A stretch of DNA of 64,000 bases from Paludibacteraceae bacterium (GTDB lineage: Bacteria; Bacteroidota; Bacteroidia; Bacteroidales; Paludibacteraceae). The stretch spans positions 62,001 to 126,000 of the forward strand of contig JAFSKL010000026.1 in assembly GCA_017448985.1 (NCBI GenBank), in the 5' to 3' direction. Position 1 is the stretch's first letter. Every line of letters starts with the position of its first letter. Shown here piece after piece: positions 18,505 to 25,154 of the stretch. The notes under the pieces were generated by a model. It searched no databases and was not told the DNA's origin. It saw only the letters and a program-made list of their open reading frames with translations. The translations under genes and the position numbers were made by a program.

Positions 18505-18644
18505 TATTTTTTGAAAATTATGAAGATTATACCGCTTTTGCGGAGAAAATAGTAATTATATAAATCAAAAACAACTGATATCACCACATTTTCGTCACAT
18601 TTCATTTAAAATTGAACTTACTGAGCACAATCTGGCCAACAAAA

Positions 18645-18675
18645 TTGGTCAATCGAATTTAACATTGTAATTTTG
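18645..18675 (+). promoter_or_regulatory. promoter of the plus-strand small-gene block
   Basis: TTG at 18645-18647 lies exactly 20 bp from the -7 element TAATTTTG (18668-18675). Transcription would start near 18682 and immediately enter the hairpin at 18692-18710. The gap 18505-18644 between the two divergent promoters is AT-rich and shows no gene. Confidence 0.65.
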
Positions 18676-18691
18676 TAAACTTTTTTAACGG

Positions 18692-18718
18692 GGTCGGCAC
18701 ATTGCCGACCTTTTTTTT
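18692..18718 (+). terminator. promoter-proximal terminator hairpin
   Basis: GGTCGGCA (18692-18699) pairs perfectly with TGCCGACC (18703-18710) around a 3-nt loop and is followed by eight T. It has the form of an intrinsic terminator, yet it sits about 10 nt after the predicted transcription start and 25 nt before the next start codon, so it may be an attenuator or end a very short RNA. Confidence 0.7.
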
Positions 18719-18743
18719 GTAAAATTTTTAACTACACAACCAA

Positions 18744-19094
18744 ATGGAAAAACAAAGAATCATTCAAGCTATGCAGGAAGAATTGCAAGCTATCGCGGAA
18801 CGGAACACCGCCAACGCACAGAGTGTCACGCGCATCGCGCAACTCATTGGTCGTCTCGACCTTTCGGCTATCAGCAACGATGAGCAAGGGTTTGATTTTC
18901 AATTCCCTGTCAACGACTATGGTTACTTGGTGCACATGCTTATCACCCACCCGTGGTTAATGGCTCACAAGCACAAATGGAAATCCGAGTCGTGGCAAAG
19001 GTACTCAATTCGTCTCAGTTTGTTAACAGGATGGAATGTACAAAAAGACCCGCTAAAGTACTGTTTTGAGAGCCTTGAGAAGGGACAAAAATAA
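18744..19094 (+). CDS. hypothetical protein, 116 aa
   Basis: I do not recognise a family. The N-terminal half is a predicted amphipathic helix (MEKQRIIQAMQEELQAIAERN), the remainder mixed with several aromatic residues (HPWLMAHKHKWKSESWQRYS). No signal peptide or membrane segment. It is the first gene of the plus-strand block, downstream of the promoter and hairpin at 18645-18718. Confidence 0.55.
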   Translation: MEKQRIIQAMQEELQAIAERNTANAQSVTRIAQLIGRLDLSAISNDEQGFDFQFPVNDYGYLVHMLITHPWLMAHKHKWKSESWQRYSIRLSLLTGWNVQKDPLKYCFESLEKGQK

Positions 19095-19156
19095 CGCTTT
19101 TATACGTGGTTGTAGTGGTTTGGACTACTATTAGACGGAACTCGATTGTTTTGTTC

Positions 19157-19342
19157 TTTTGGGTATAAAGGAATTGTAGTACTTTTGCAGCCGAAAACGC
19201 GAGACTGACGACTCGCGCACAGAACAACCGGCATTGTATGCCGGAAAATTAACAAAATAGTAACCCGCGGAAGTTTTGAGGGGCTTGGATATCCACTGAG
19301 TGCGCACTCACCATCAAAGCCAAGCACAAAATTTTCGTAAAA
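19157..19342 (+). promoter_or_regulatory. promoter and structured leader of the HNH gene
   Basis: A TACTTTTG -7 element (19180-19187) with TTTTG 18 bp upstream (19157-19161) precedes a 155-nt leader. The leader contains several perfect hairpins: GCGAG/CTCGC near 19200, CCGGCAT-TGT-ATGCCGG near 19231, and the self-complementary GAGTGCGCACTC near 19299. Such density is unusual for a simple 5' UTR and suggests a structured regulatory RNA. Confidence 0.5.
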
Positions 19343-19945
19343 ATGAGAAGAAAAAAGTCAAGAGATGAGTGTCAAAAGTCGAGAGTAAAAAGAAAGCCTT
19401 CTCCGCCACTGTGGTATAAGGTTGACCCTAAAAACAAACTTATTTTGATCCTGCGTAATGGTACGCGAATCAAACAGAAGGAAGGACTGGACTTGTTCCT
19501 GTCTTCAGGAGGTGTTGTGTATGCTTTAACGAAAAGTGGACTACGCCGACGGCGTATAGACTACTGTCGTAAGCGTAGGTATGGTAAGAAATCCCGTAAC
19601 GGAGTTCCTAACGGTCGGCGATATCCGTATGTCACCTTCCGTCGTGGTACATATCCGGTGCATATACTGCAGGTGGAGATATGGATACGGCCGCGACGAA
19701 AAGGAGAGGAGGTGGATCATCTGGATGGAAACATCGACAACTTTGCATTGGAGAATCTGGAGATAGTGACTCGAGAAGAGAATAACCGTCGTCGTAAGAT
19801 TCTCAATGCGATGCGAAAGGCCGCACGGGATCTTCATGACCCGAGTTTGGATCCGAAGAACATGTCGCCGGAGCGATTGCAGAAGATCTTTGCGACTCTG
19901 GAGGTGGGTGATCCAACGGAAATGAATGAAAGAATGAAAGAGTGA
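19343..19945 (+). CDS. HNH endonuclease, homing-type
   Basis: The 200-residue basic protein carries an HNH core: VHILQVEIW, then GEEVDHLDGNIDNFALENLEIVT and EENNRRR. This is the HNH_3 pattern of phage and homing endonucleases, where a host or recognition segment (YPYVTFRRG) precedes the catalytic part. The N-terminus is rich in Lys and Arg and may bind nucleic acid. It lies in the small-gene block, with a coiled-coil gene 16 nt downstream. Free-standing HNH genes of this type suggest phage or mobile ancestry for the block. Confidence 0.75.
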   Translation: MRRKKSRDECQKSRVKRKPSPPLWYKVDPKNKLILILRNGTRIKQKEGLDLFLSSGGVVYALTKSGLRRRRIDYCRKRRYGKKSRNGVPNGRRYPYVTFRRGTYPVHILQVEIWIRPRRKGEEVDHLDGNIDNFALENLEIVTREENNRRRKILNAMRKAARDLHDPSLDPKNMSPERLQKIFATLEVGDPTEMNERMKE

Positions 19946-19961
19946 AAGAATTAAAGAATTA

Positions 19962-20360
19962 ATGATTATGCAAAACGAAAATTTAATTGCGTTACGCGAA
20001 TTGCGCAACGAAGAGAAAGAACTCAAAAAAACTATTGACTCAGTCAAAGAGGCCGCTATCGACGAAGCCATCGTCATCGTCCCGAATGGAGGTACATTCG
20101 AGATTGAGAATGTCGGCAAGTACAACCTCAAGTTGAACCCGACCTATGACCTGTCGGAAGAGAAAGGCAAATTGGCAAGGGAATGGCAGAAGATGAACGC
20201 CGAGTACAACAATCTCCAGGAGCAGATTGACTCTCTCAAACGGAAGCAGTCGAATCTCCGGGAGGACATGGATACACTCGGAGAGAAACACACCGCTGCC
20301 ACTGCGGCTACCGACCATCCCTACAAGCCGGAGTATAAACGATCCATCAGTGTGCTTTGA
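19962..20360 (+). CDS. coiled-coil hypothetical protein, 132 aa
   Basis: Two heptad-rich stretches (NLIALRELRNEEKELKKTID and GKLAREWQKMNAEYNNLQ...) flank a short beta segment (IVIVPNGGTFEIENVGKYNL). No family recognised. A second ATG two codons downstream is an alternative start. It follows the HNH gene by 16 nt and probably shares its transcript. The next 226 bp (20361-20586) are not coding: first an A-rich purine tract, then the hairpin described at 20503-20537. Confidence 0.55.
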   Translation: MIMQNENLIALRELRNEEKELKKTIDSVKEAAIDEAIVIVPNGGTFEIENVGKYNLKLNPTYDLSEEKGKLAREWQKMNAEYNNLQEQIDSLKRKQSNLREDMDTLGEKHTAATAATDHPYKPEYKRSISVL

Positions 20361-20502
20361 TTTCGGCAAAAAGAAAAAGAAGCAAAGAAAAAGAACCAAA
20401 AAGAAACTAAAAAAAAGAAAAAAGCATGCAACCGTGTCGCCCTATTTACACGCGTACGTGTGCCAAAACCACGTTTTAGCAGTGAGTACTTGTGTAGTAT
20501 GG

Positions 20503-20537
20503 CTCTTCCCAAAAATTAAAATTTTCGGGAGCCCTAA
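20503..20537 (+). other. leader hairpin, GGCTC...GGGAGCC
   Basis: GGCT and CCC arms pair with GGG and AGCC around an AT-rich CAAAAATTAAAATTTTC loop that is itself nearly self-complementary. The sequence AAAAATTAAAATTTTCGG recurs at 21564-21580, again shortly before a start codon, followed by GACCCC in place of GAGCCC. It appears to be a conserved last element of leaders in this block. Confidence 0.5.
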
Positions 20538-20586
20538 GGAGGGTGTAAAGGCTGCGTGCTGCATTCTTTAATTTACCTTTTTTCTT

Positions 20587-21042
20587 ATGGAAAACAAGAC
20601 AATCAGTTTCTCAACCGATGTATGGCACAATCTGCTGCATCCTTCTCCGACCTTTGATACCCGCGCCAAATATGAATCTTGTTTCAAGTATTGGTGTGGC
20701 ATGGATGAAGCAAAGCGTGAGCGCGTATATGAGCTCATCAAGAAGAAGAAACAATCAGGATTATATGTGCATCCCAATCCGCGGTTGGCTCTTGATGATG
20801 CTGCCCAAGAAGATGAAGTTCTGCAAGCGAAAGCACAAGCCTCGAGCAAACGCAAAGAGCCGGAAGATCTCAATGGCAAACGCAAGATTGACTCTGTCCT
20901 CAAAGAGACTCGTGTCGTCAGTGCCGTATATCGCGGACATCCTGGCATCTATACTCTCGCCGAAGCAGAACAATTCGGCATGGATATCAGGTACGGCTTG
21001 AACTTTAAGTATAATCCTCAAAACGAACAGAACAATGGCTAA
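20587..21042 (+). CDS. hypothetical protein, 151 aa
   Basis: No family recognised. It is basic, without membrane segment, and has the features ISFSTDVWHNLL at the start, RVYELIKKKKQSGLY in the middle and the end VYRGHPGIYTLAEAEQFGMDIRYGLNFKYNP. It overlaps the next gene by 8 nt, so the two are probably translated together. Confidence 0.55.
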   Translation: MENKTISFSTDVWHNLLHPSPTFDTRAKYESCFKYWCGMDEAKRERVYELIKKKKQSGLYVHPNPRLALDDAAQEDEVLQAKAQASSKRKEPEDLNGKRKIDSVLKETRVVSAVYRGHPGIYTLAEAEQFGMDIRYGLNFKYNPQNEQNNG

Positions 21043-21391
21043 AGTAGTATTACCGGATTTTATTAAGAGCGCATCCGGAACGATAGCAAGGAAACGGTAT
21101 TCAGACGGAACAGTGAAGAGTATCGTCATCACGAAGAAGGGTACGATGTACGAATCTACATACCGCCCACGCACCAAGATTTCCGAGAATGAGAAACAAA
21201 GACAGTCTCGCTTCGGAATGCTGAACAAAGCATTTCCGATTGTGCGTCAAGAGTTGCAACTATCCACAGATCCAGCTACCCGCAAACGCGTCTATGCTGC
21301 ACTTGGTTCTATCTATGATAGACTAACGAAGGCCGGCAAGTCCATCACCCCCGAGATTTTGGCTTCGCTGTATGCATATCTGGAATGGTGA
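21035..21391 (+). CDS. hypothetical protein, 118 aa, MAKV-type
   Basis: A basic protein starting MAKVVLPDFIKSASGTIARKRYSDG. It resembles the other short MAK/MAH-starting products of the block (23103, 23546, 23957) in its size and start, with a conserved helix of the form ATRKRVYAALGSIYDRL. No known domain. Overlaps the upstream gene by 8 nt. The following 241 bp hold no gene but contain the structured element at 21451-21494. Confidence 0.55.
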   Translation: MAKVVLPDFIKSASGTIARKRYSDGTVKSIVITKKGTMYESTYRPRTKISENEKQRQSRFGMLNKAFPIVRQELQLSTDPATRKRVYAALGSIYDRLTKAGKSITPEILASLYAYLEW

Positions 21392-21450
21392 ATGAGGTGT
21401 GGGGCTTTTGTTCTCGGAAGATGGTCCCGTGATAATCGCGTTCAACAACT

Positions 21451-21494
21451 GATTCGCGAAGGTTCATACCACTCCGCTAAATGAACGGGCGATC
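21451..21494 (+). ncRNA. structured leader element, copy 1
   Basis: Outer arms TCGC/GCGA enclose inner arms GTTCAT (21462-21467) and ATGAAC (21481-21486) around the loop ACCACTCCGCTAA. Copy 2 at 21940-21980 keeps loop and geometry but has GTCCAT and ATGGAC, a compensatory U-A to C-G change. This is direct evidence for RNA pairing. It lies about 140 nt before the 66-aa gene. Confidence 0.6.
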
Positions 21495-21597
21495 AGTGTT
21501 TCCGGGGTTCTATGTGTTGCAGGCAACACTCGAAGTGCCATCCGAGGCACTTCTTCACCCACAAAAATTAAAATTTTCGGAGACCCCATAATAAGGA

Positions 21598-21614
21598 ACC
21601 GGATAATATCCGGT
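21598..21614 (+). other. hairpin before the 66-aa gene
   Basis: ACCGGAT (21598-21604) pairs with ATCCGGT (21608-21614) around a 3-nt loop, 18 nt before the start codon at 21633. A similar CCGGAT-ACA-ATCCGG hairpin occurs at 23872-23886 before the last gene of the block. Such stems near the ribosome-binding region could affect translation. Confidence 0.5.
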
Positions 21615-21632
21615 AGTAACTAACAAAGAAAA

Positions 21633-21833
21633 ATGCCTATGAAGGAAGAGAATAAGATACTGATGGATGAGGTGCATGAACGATTAAATGCACGCGCAGG
21701 AGAAGATGTGTCAGCGCACAACTTCGAGAGTTTGCTAATATGTTGGAAACGAAAAATGCATTACAAGAACCGTGGAGATGATGGTTGGCTACGTGAGTCA
21801 GATGTGGAAAGTTTCCTCAAATATGCGTACTAA
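21633..21833 (+). CDS. hypothetical protein, 66 aa
   Basis: A small, charged, soluble protein (MPMKEENKILMDEVHERLNA; ending SDVESFLKYAY). No family recognised. It is flanked by structured leader sequence on the 5' side and by a clear terminator 13 nt downstream, so it may be a monocistronic unit. Confidence 0.5.
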   Translation: MPMKEENKILMDEVHERLNARAGEDVSAHNFESLLICWKRKMHYKNRGDDGWLRESDVESFLKYAY

Positions 21834-21845
21834 ATGACGAAAAGC

Positions 21846-21868
21846 CGCCTCTTTTTGGCGGTTTTTTG
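21846..21868 (+). terminator. intrinsic terminator
   Basis: CCGCC (21846-21850) pairs with GGCGG (21858-21862), followed by six T, just after the stop codon of the 66-aa gene. Confidence 0.75.
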
Positions 21869-21888
21869 CTCCTTTTTGCGAAAGGTCT

Positions 21889-21920
21889 TGCAAAAACGCG
21901 AAAAATGTGTGCATATTTGC
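21889..21920 (+). promoter_or_regulatory. possible promoter for the two-TM/DUF5675 pair
   Basis: TTG (21889-21891) and CATATTTG (21913-21920) are spaced 21 bp. The -7 element deviates in its first base from TAnnTTTG. It follows a terminator and precedes structured element copy 2, so a separate transcript for 22073-22710 is plausible. Confidence 0.4.
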
Positions 21921-21939
21921 ACTCGCGTTCGGCAATTAG

Positions 21940-21980
21940 ATCGCAATGGTCCATACCACTCCGCTAAATGGACAGGCGAC
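21940..21980 (+). ncRNA. structured leader element, copy 2
   Basis: Arms GTCCAT (21950-21955) and ATGGAC (21969-21974) with loop ACCACTCCGCTAA, enclosed by TCGC/GCGA, reproduce copy 1 (21451-21494) with a compensatory change. It lies about 90 nt before the two-TM gene; the region ends in GGGGGCCCC (22030-22038), comparable to the end of the other leaders. Confidence 0.6.
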
Positions 21981-22072
21981 TAATGCCTTCGCTCTCCCCA
22001 TGCGAAACAGCACAAGTGCTTGGTTTCTTTGGGGGCCCCATAAAAAACAAATAGAATTAAATACAATACATT

Positions 22073-22261
22073 ATGAAATATGATATTCAACTACTGACTG
22101 CCGCAGTATTATCAATCGGCGGACTGGTGCTGTTATTCATCGGCACATTTATAACACCTCCGGGGCAGATACATGAGTCTCTGCTTGTTGGATTTGGAGA
22201 AGTGGCAACCTTTGCCGGTGCCTTGTTCGGAATAGATTACATTTACCAGCATAAGAAGTAA
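22073..22261 (+). CDS. small two-TM membrane protein, holin-like
   Basis: The 62-residue product has two hydrophobic helices (LTAAVLSIGGLVLLFIGTFI and VGFGEVATFAGALFGIDYIY) with short polar ends, a holin-like layout. It precedes the DUF5675 gene by 5 nt. In Bacteroidales phages and prophage-derived islands such pairs act as lysis-type modules; a holin role here is inferred from position and topology. Confidence 0.55.
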   Translation: MKYDIQLLTAAVLSIGGLVLLFIGTFITPPGQIHESLLVGFGEVATFAGALFGIDYIYQHKK

Positions 22262-22266
22262 CGCGT

Positions 22267-22710
22267 ATGTACTACAAACTGATACGAAAACCGGCAGATG
22301 GCAAAGCCGTTCATGGCAAACTCTATTGGACGAGTCATTACTTCAACAATCGAACCCAACAGCTTACCGAACGGTTACACTTTATCTGTAACACGCTTGA
22401 AAATGCGGACTACATGATAGCGGCGCTAGTATATCGGGTGCAGGTTACCAAGTCGCCGAAGTTCAAACGGTTGTTGCCGGAGTTGGTGCAGGTGCCGGGA
22501 CGAAGTGGAATACGAGTCCATCGCGGAACACTCCCGGAGCACAGCAAAGGCTGTATCCTTGTGTCGCCATACATTGAACAACAACTGACATCCAGATGGT
22601 TGGCAGAACAATCGGCTCATGAGGAGACCCGCTTGGAAATCTGTAATTACACCTATCTCAATTTAAAAGAAGAGAAAAATGCGCGCACAACGGCTGTTGA
22701 GGTAGAATAA
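22267..22710 (+). CDS. DUF5675 family protein
   Basis: The central motif (SPKFKRLLPELVQVPGRSG, then IRVHRGTLPEHSKGCILV) matches DUF5675, a family seen in phages and prophages and thought to act on cell wall or in lysis, with conserved His and Cys in a HSKGC motif. It follows the two-TM gene by 5 nt. The C-terminal 35 residues are charged and less typical. Confidence 0.7.
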   Translation: MYYKLIRKPADGKAVHGKLYWTSHYFNNRTQQLTERLHFICNTLENADYMIAALVYRVQVTKSPKFKRLLPELVQVPGRSGIRVHRGTLPEHSKGCILVSPYIEQQLTSRWLAEQSAHEETRLEICNYTYLNLKEEKNARTTAVEVE

Positions 22711-22730
22711 TCAAAAAAACACGAAAAACA

Positions 22731-22851
22731 CATTGATAGAAGTAGTGCCTATCGCACCTGAGCCTTTATTTGAACAGCCTACTTGATAGTAAACTCTCAG
22801 ATAGTCTCTTCAAAATAAACTCTCACATTTCAGATGTACCTTCTATCAATG
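22731..22851. repeat. inverted-repeat-bounded element, copy A
   Basis: CATTGATAGAAG (22731-22742) and CTTCTATCAATG (22840-22851) are exact inverse repeats enclosing 97 bp with a GTGC-CTATC-GCAC hairpin and the core GCCTACTTGATAGTAAACTC. The core is almost identical to that of copy B at 48607-48729. It lies in the 268-bp gap between the DUF5675 gene and the 40-aa gene. Confidence 0.7.
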
Positions 22852-22894
22852 AAAAAAAAGCCACTCGGATGTAACAATCATCTACCATCTTAGG

Positions 22895-22940
22895 CGGAGC
22901 GGTCACGGACTTTCTTCCAATCCGATGGAAGAACGCTCCG
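22895..22940 (+). other. nested hairpin
   Basis: CGGAGCG (22895-22901) pairs with CGCTCCG (22934-22940), enclosing TTCTTCC (22912-22918) pairing with GGAAGAA (22927-22933). No T run follows, so it is not a standard terminator. It precedes the 40-aa gene by about 40 nt. Confidence 0.55.
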
Positions 22941-22978
22941 GGTGTTGTGCGCGTAAAAAATCTCAAAAAATTCCAAAA

Positions 22979-23101
22979 ATGTTTGAAAACATGAAAACAG
23001 AAGACGAAGAAAAAGACTGGGTGAAAGTTCTGTACGAAGTCATCCTGAAAATCTTGACGTTAGGTTTTTACCACATCGCGAAAAATCGAAAGGACAAGTG
23101 A
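22979..23101 (+). CDS. small protein, 40 aa
   Basis: MFENMKTEDEEKDWVKVLYE continues into a hydrophobic stretch (VILKILTLGFYHIA) and a basic tail (KNRKDK). An amphipathic or single membrane helix is likely. A second ATG four codons downstream is an alternative start. The stop is one base before the ATG of the next gene (TGACATG), which supports translation. No known family; short membrane-active proteins of this size are common in Bacteroidales accessory loci. Confidence 0.5.
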   Translation: MFENMKTEDEEKDWVKVLYEVILKILTLGFYHIAKNRKDK

Positions 23102-23102
23102 C

Positions 23103-23372
23103 ATGGCGAAGGTGGAATTTGATCCGGGAATAGATTCGGTACACGGGATACTGATGGGAACAGATCCTTTCTATATCCGTCGCTATCCGGAACGCGGAGG
23201 TGGCGTGATGCATATCGTACAGGCCCGTCCGAATCGTTCCGGTCATGTTCCGTCTCCTGCCGAAGCGCAAGCCCGCGTGACATTCGGAGAGATTTTCGGG
23301 AGACAGAAACACTTGGATTTTCTCGAACGGAAGTGGAAGAATCAGCTCTCTCTGGATTTCGGAGAAGAGTAA
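23103..23372 (+). CDS. hypothetical protein, 89 aa, GIDSV family
   Basis: The product starts MAKVEFDPGIDSVHGILMGT and ends in a basic-acidic helix (FLERKWKNQLSLDFGEE). The opening MA[KH]VE..xGIDSVxG is shared with the 125-aa gene at 23957, which points to a common origin. Function unknown. Starts one base after the stop of the 40-aa gene. Confidence 0.55.
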   Translation: MAKVEFDPGIDSVHGILMGTDPFYIRRYPERGGGVMHIVQARPNRSGHVPSPAEAQARVTFGEIFGRQKHLDFLERKWKNQLSLDFGEE

Positions 23373-23413
23373 CCAAAAAAGAGAGGAAGAAAAATGCGCT
23401 ACGCTTACAAAAA

Positions 23414-23527
23414 ATGAAAAAAATACCGAAAATACCCACGGCAATTATACAAATTATAGGTATCAGCGCATGGATCATCCCAAACGAAAAAGAACTCAAA
23501 GAGGAGTTTTTGAATCATAGTTATTAA
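23414..23527 (+). CDS. possible small membrane protein, 37 aa
   Basis: From the ATG at 23414: MKKIPKIPTAIIQIIGISAW then IIPNEKELKEEFLNHSY. The hydrophobic PTAIIQIIGISAWIIP segment could form one membrane helix. It lies between two GIDSV-type genes and has no recognisable family. An upstream in-frame start would overlap the 89-aa gene, so the internal ATG is preferred. Confidence 0.35.
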   Translation: MKKIPKIPTAIIQIIGISAWIIPNEKELKEEFLNHSY

Positions 23528-23545
23528 CTTTAAATCTAATCAACA

Positions 23546-23860
23546 ATGGCAAAGATTACATTGCATGGAATGTTTGCGCGAGTGATGGGTAAGTTCAACA
23601 AGTCGGAGACGCTGTACTTCAAGCGTTGTGGTTGCGGAAAGGAGCAACTGGGTGTAGACTTGCTGAACCCGTCGAAGGCAAACGGAGCCAAAAACATCCA
23701 AGCGCAGAATGCGCTGAAGTCTGCAGTTCAAGCGGCTAAAACGGCACTGGCAGACAGTACACAACGCGCGGCGTTGGAAGAGGCTTTTGCTAACCAGAGT
23801 AAGTACACGAGTTTGTTCGGGTACACGGTGGCGCAGAAGTATGTCAATCCGTTTGAATAA
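23546..23860 (+). CDS. hypothetical protein, 104 aa
   Basis: Basic N-terminus with MAKITLHGMFARVMGKFNK and a Cys pair (RCGCGKEQ), then an alanine-rich helical part (NALKSAVQAAKTALADSTQ) and the end YTVAQKYVNPFE. It shares a MAK start, size and an SLF/AAF-type C-terminal helix pattern with the other small proteins of the block. Function unknown. Confidence 0.55.
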   Translation: MAKITLHGMFARVMGKFNKSETLYFKRCGCGKEQLGVDLLNPSKANGAKNIQAQNALKSAVQAAKTALADSTQRAALEEAFANQSKYTSLFGYTVAQKYVNPFE

Positions 23861-23956
23861 ACGGTGCAAGGCCGGATACAATCCGGCAAAACAAACGAAG
23901 AATCTTAAACTTTACAACATCTACGCCAGCCGGATGTAAAACATGGTTGGCGCGAA

Positions 23957-24334
23957 ATGGCACATGTAGAATGGAGCGCGGGTATCGACAGTGTATCCGG
24001 CGCATTGAGTAAACCCGGTAAGAATGGTCAGCACAGCTGTCAGAAAATGCTGCTTGGCACCCACCGTGTAGCGGCGACCGAGAACCCCAATTGTAACCGC
24101 TTGTATCTGCGCAAGAAGACGAAGCGCAGCACGCCGCCCACGACCCGCGAGATGGCAGTGCGAACGCGTTTTGCGGCTGTGCGTCAAGCCGTTTGGGACC
24201 GTGCGCACGATCTGAACCAGATCTCGCAGGACCAGGCTGCTTTCCTCGCGCAGAAAGATACTGCCGGAGGCAAGAAGACGATGAATGCGTACCTCTGGAA
24301 GCTTTGTGGCGAAGCATATGATGCGCAGCATTAA
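23957..24334 (+). CDS. hypothetical protein, 125 aa, GIDSV family
   Basis: Begins MAHVEWSAGIDSVSGALSKP, shares the opening of the 89-aa gene at 23103, then has CNRLYLRKKTKRS and a helical second half (AVRTRFAAVRQAVWDRAHDL). Function unknown. It is preceded by a CCGGAT-ACA-ATCCGG hairpin (23872-23886) and ends the plus-strand block, with a strong terminator 26 nt downstream. Confidence 0.55.
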   Translation: MAHVEWSAGIDSVSGALSKPGKNGQHSCQKMLLGTHRVAATENPNCNRLYLRKKTKRSTPPTTREMAVRTRFAAVRQAVWDRAHDLNQISQDQAAFLAQKDTAGGKKTMNAYLWKLCGEAYDAQH

Positions 24335-24360
24335 GGCTAATCATCCGGCTCAAAAAAGAA

Positions 24361-24392
24361 GTGGCGTAGACATTTGTCCACGTCACTTTTTT
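24361..24392. terminator. bidirectional terminator between convergent blocks
   Basis: GTGGCGTAGAC (24361-24371) pairs with GTCCACGTCAC (24376-24386) with two non-Watson-Crick positions; six T follow and six A precede, so it can end both the plus-strand small-gene block and the minus-strand polysaccharide operon. Confidence 0.75.
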
Positions 24393-24406
24393 ATACACCT
24401 TACACT

Positions 24407-25132
24407 TTACACTTTACACATTCTCAAATACGTCTCCAAATTCCCTATATCCACTCGTCCCCCATTCATATGCCAGGCATGGATTATCGAATGCCGGTAG
24501 ATATACTGCGCTAAGTTGCCCGGAGCATCCGTTGCTCCACCTTGCTCTATGCACTGACGAATCAACGGCAGATCTTGCGCCACGTAGTAATAGAACGGTG
24601 GCACAGCATGATGCGTATTCGGTACTTGCGGTTTCTCTTGCAAGTCCAACACACGGCTATCCGCATCCAACGTTACCACTCCTGTTCGTTGCAGTTTCTC
24701 AATCGACGGTTCCTCATGATACATGATGCAACTGGTATGTTTACACTGTGCGTATGCCACAAAGTCCGCCAACGAAAACTCAATCAAATTATCCGCAGCC
24801 AGCACCAATATGTCTTCGTCTATCGCTCGTTGCTCAACCGCCAGCAGCAGATCCCGCACAGCCCCCAGTCGCGTCTCACTCGTCTCCGTTCCGTCATCCA
24901 CCACTGTCACCTTGCACGGCCATTCTTGCGTCGCAACCCAGTCGTTGAACTGATCGATGAACTTATGATTCGACACAATCACATATTCCGTTATCTGAGG
25001 AATGTGCTTCACTTCCCGCAGCAGCAGCCCCAATATCGTGCTATCCCCTATCGGCAACAGGGGTTTCGGCGTATTTAATGTCAATGGGTACAATCTCGTC
25101 GCGTATCCCGCAGCAATGATTATGACTTTCAT
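24407..25132 (-). CDS. sugar-phosphate nucleotidyltransferase
   Basis: The NTP-transferase signature IIAAGYATRLYPLTLNTPKP (with GYATR instead of GxGTR) opens the protein; LVLAADNLIEFS gives the metal-binding Asp. At 241 residues it is a minimal enzyme without C-terminal hexapeptide repeats. It should make an NDP-sugar from a sugar 1-phosphate. The upstream galacturonokinase-like gene (23-nt gap) suggests uronic acid 1-phosphate as substrate; this is inference. It is the last gene of the polysaccharide block. Confidence 0.75.
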   Translation of the reverse strand: MKVIIIAAGYATRLYPLTLNTPKPLLPIGDSTILGLLLREVKHIPQITEYVIVSNHKFIDQFNDWVATQEWPCKVTVVDDGTETSETRLGAVRDLLLAVEQRAIDEDILVLAADNLIEFSLADFVAYAQCKHTSCIMYHEEPSIEKLQRTGVVTLDADSRVLDLQEKPQVPNTHHAVPPFYYYVAQDLPLIRQCIEQGGATDAPGNLAQYIYRHSIIHAWHMNGGRVDIGNLETYLRMCKV

Positions 25133-25154
25133 GTCAGTAGTCAGTGTTCAGTAA

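Noticed and set aside
21392..22072. Integron-type attC sites between the small genes
   Set aside because: No GTTRRRY/RYYYAAC core pairs at the hairpins and no integrase in the window; leaders are better explained as RNA structures.
22731..22851. Simple MITE with transposase-recognised ends
   Set aside because: Copies A, B and D have like ends, but copy C has unrelated arm sequence that still pairs. No clear target duplications and no related transposase were seen. Not fully excluded.
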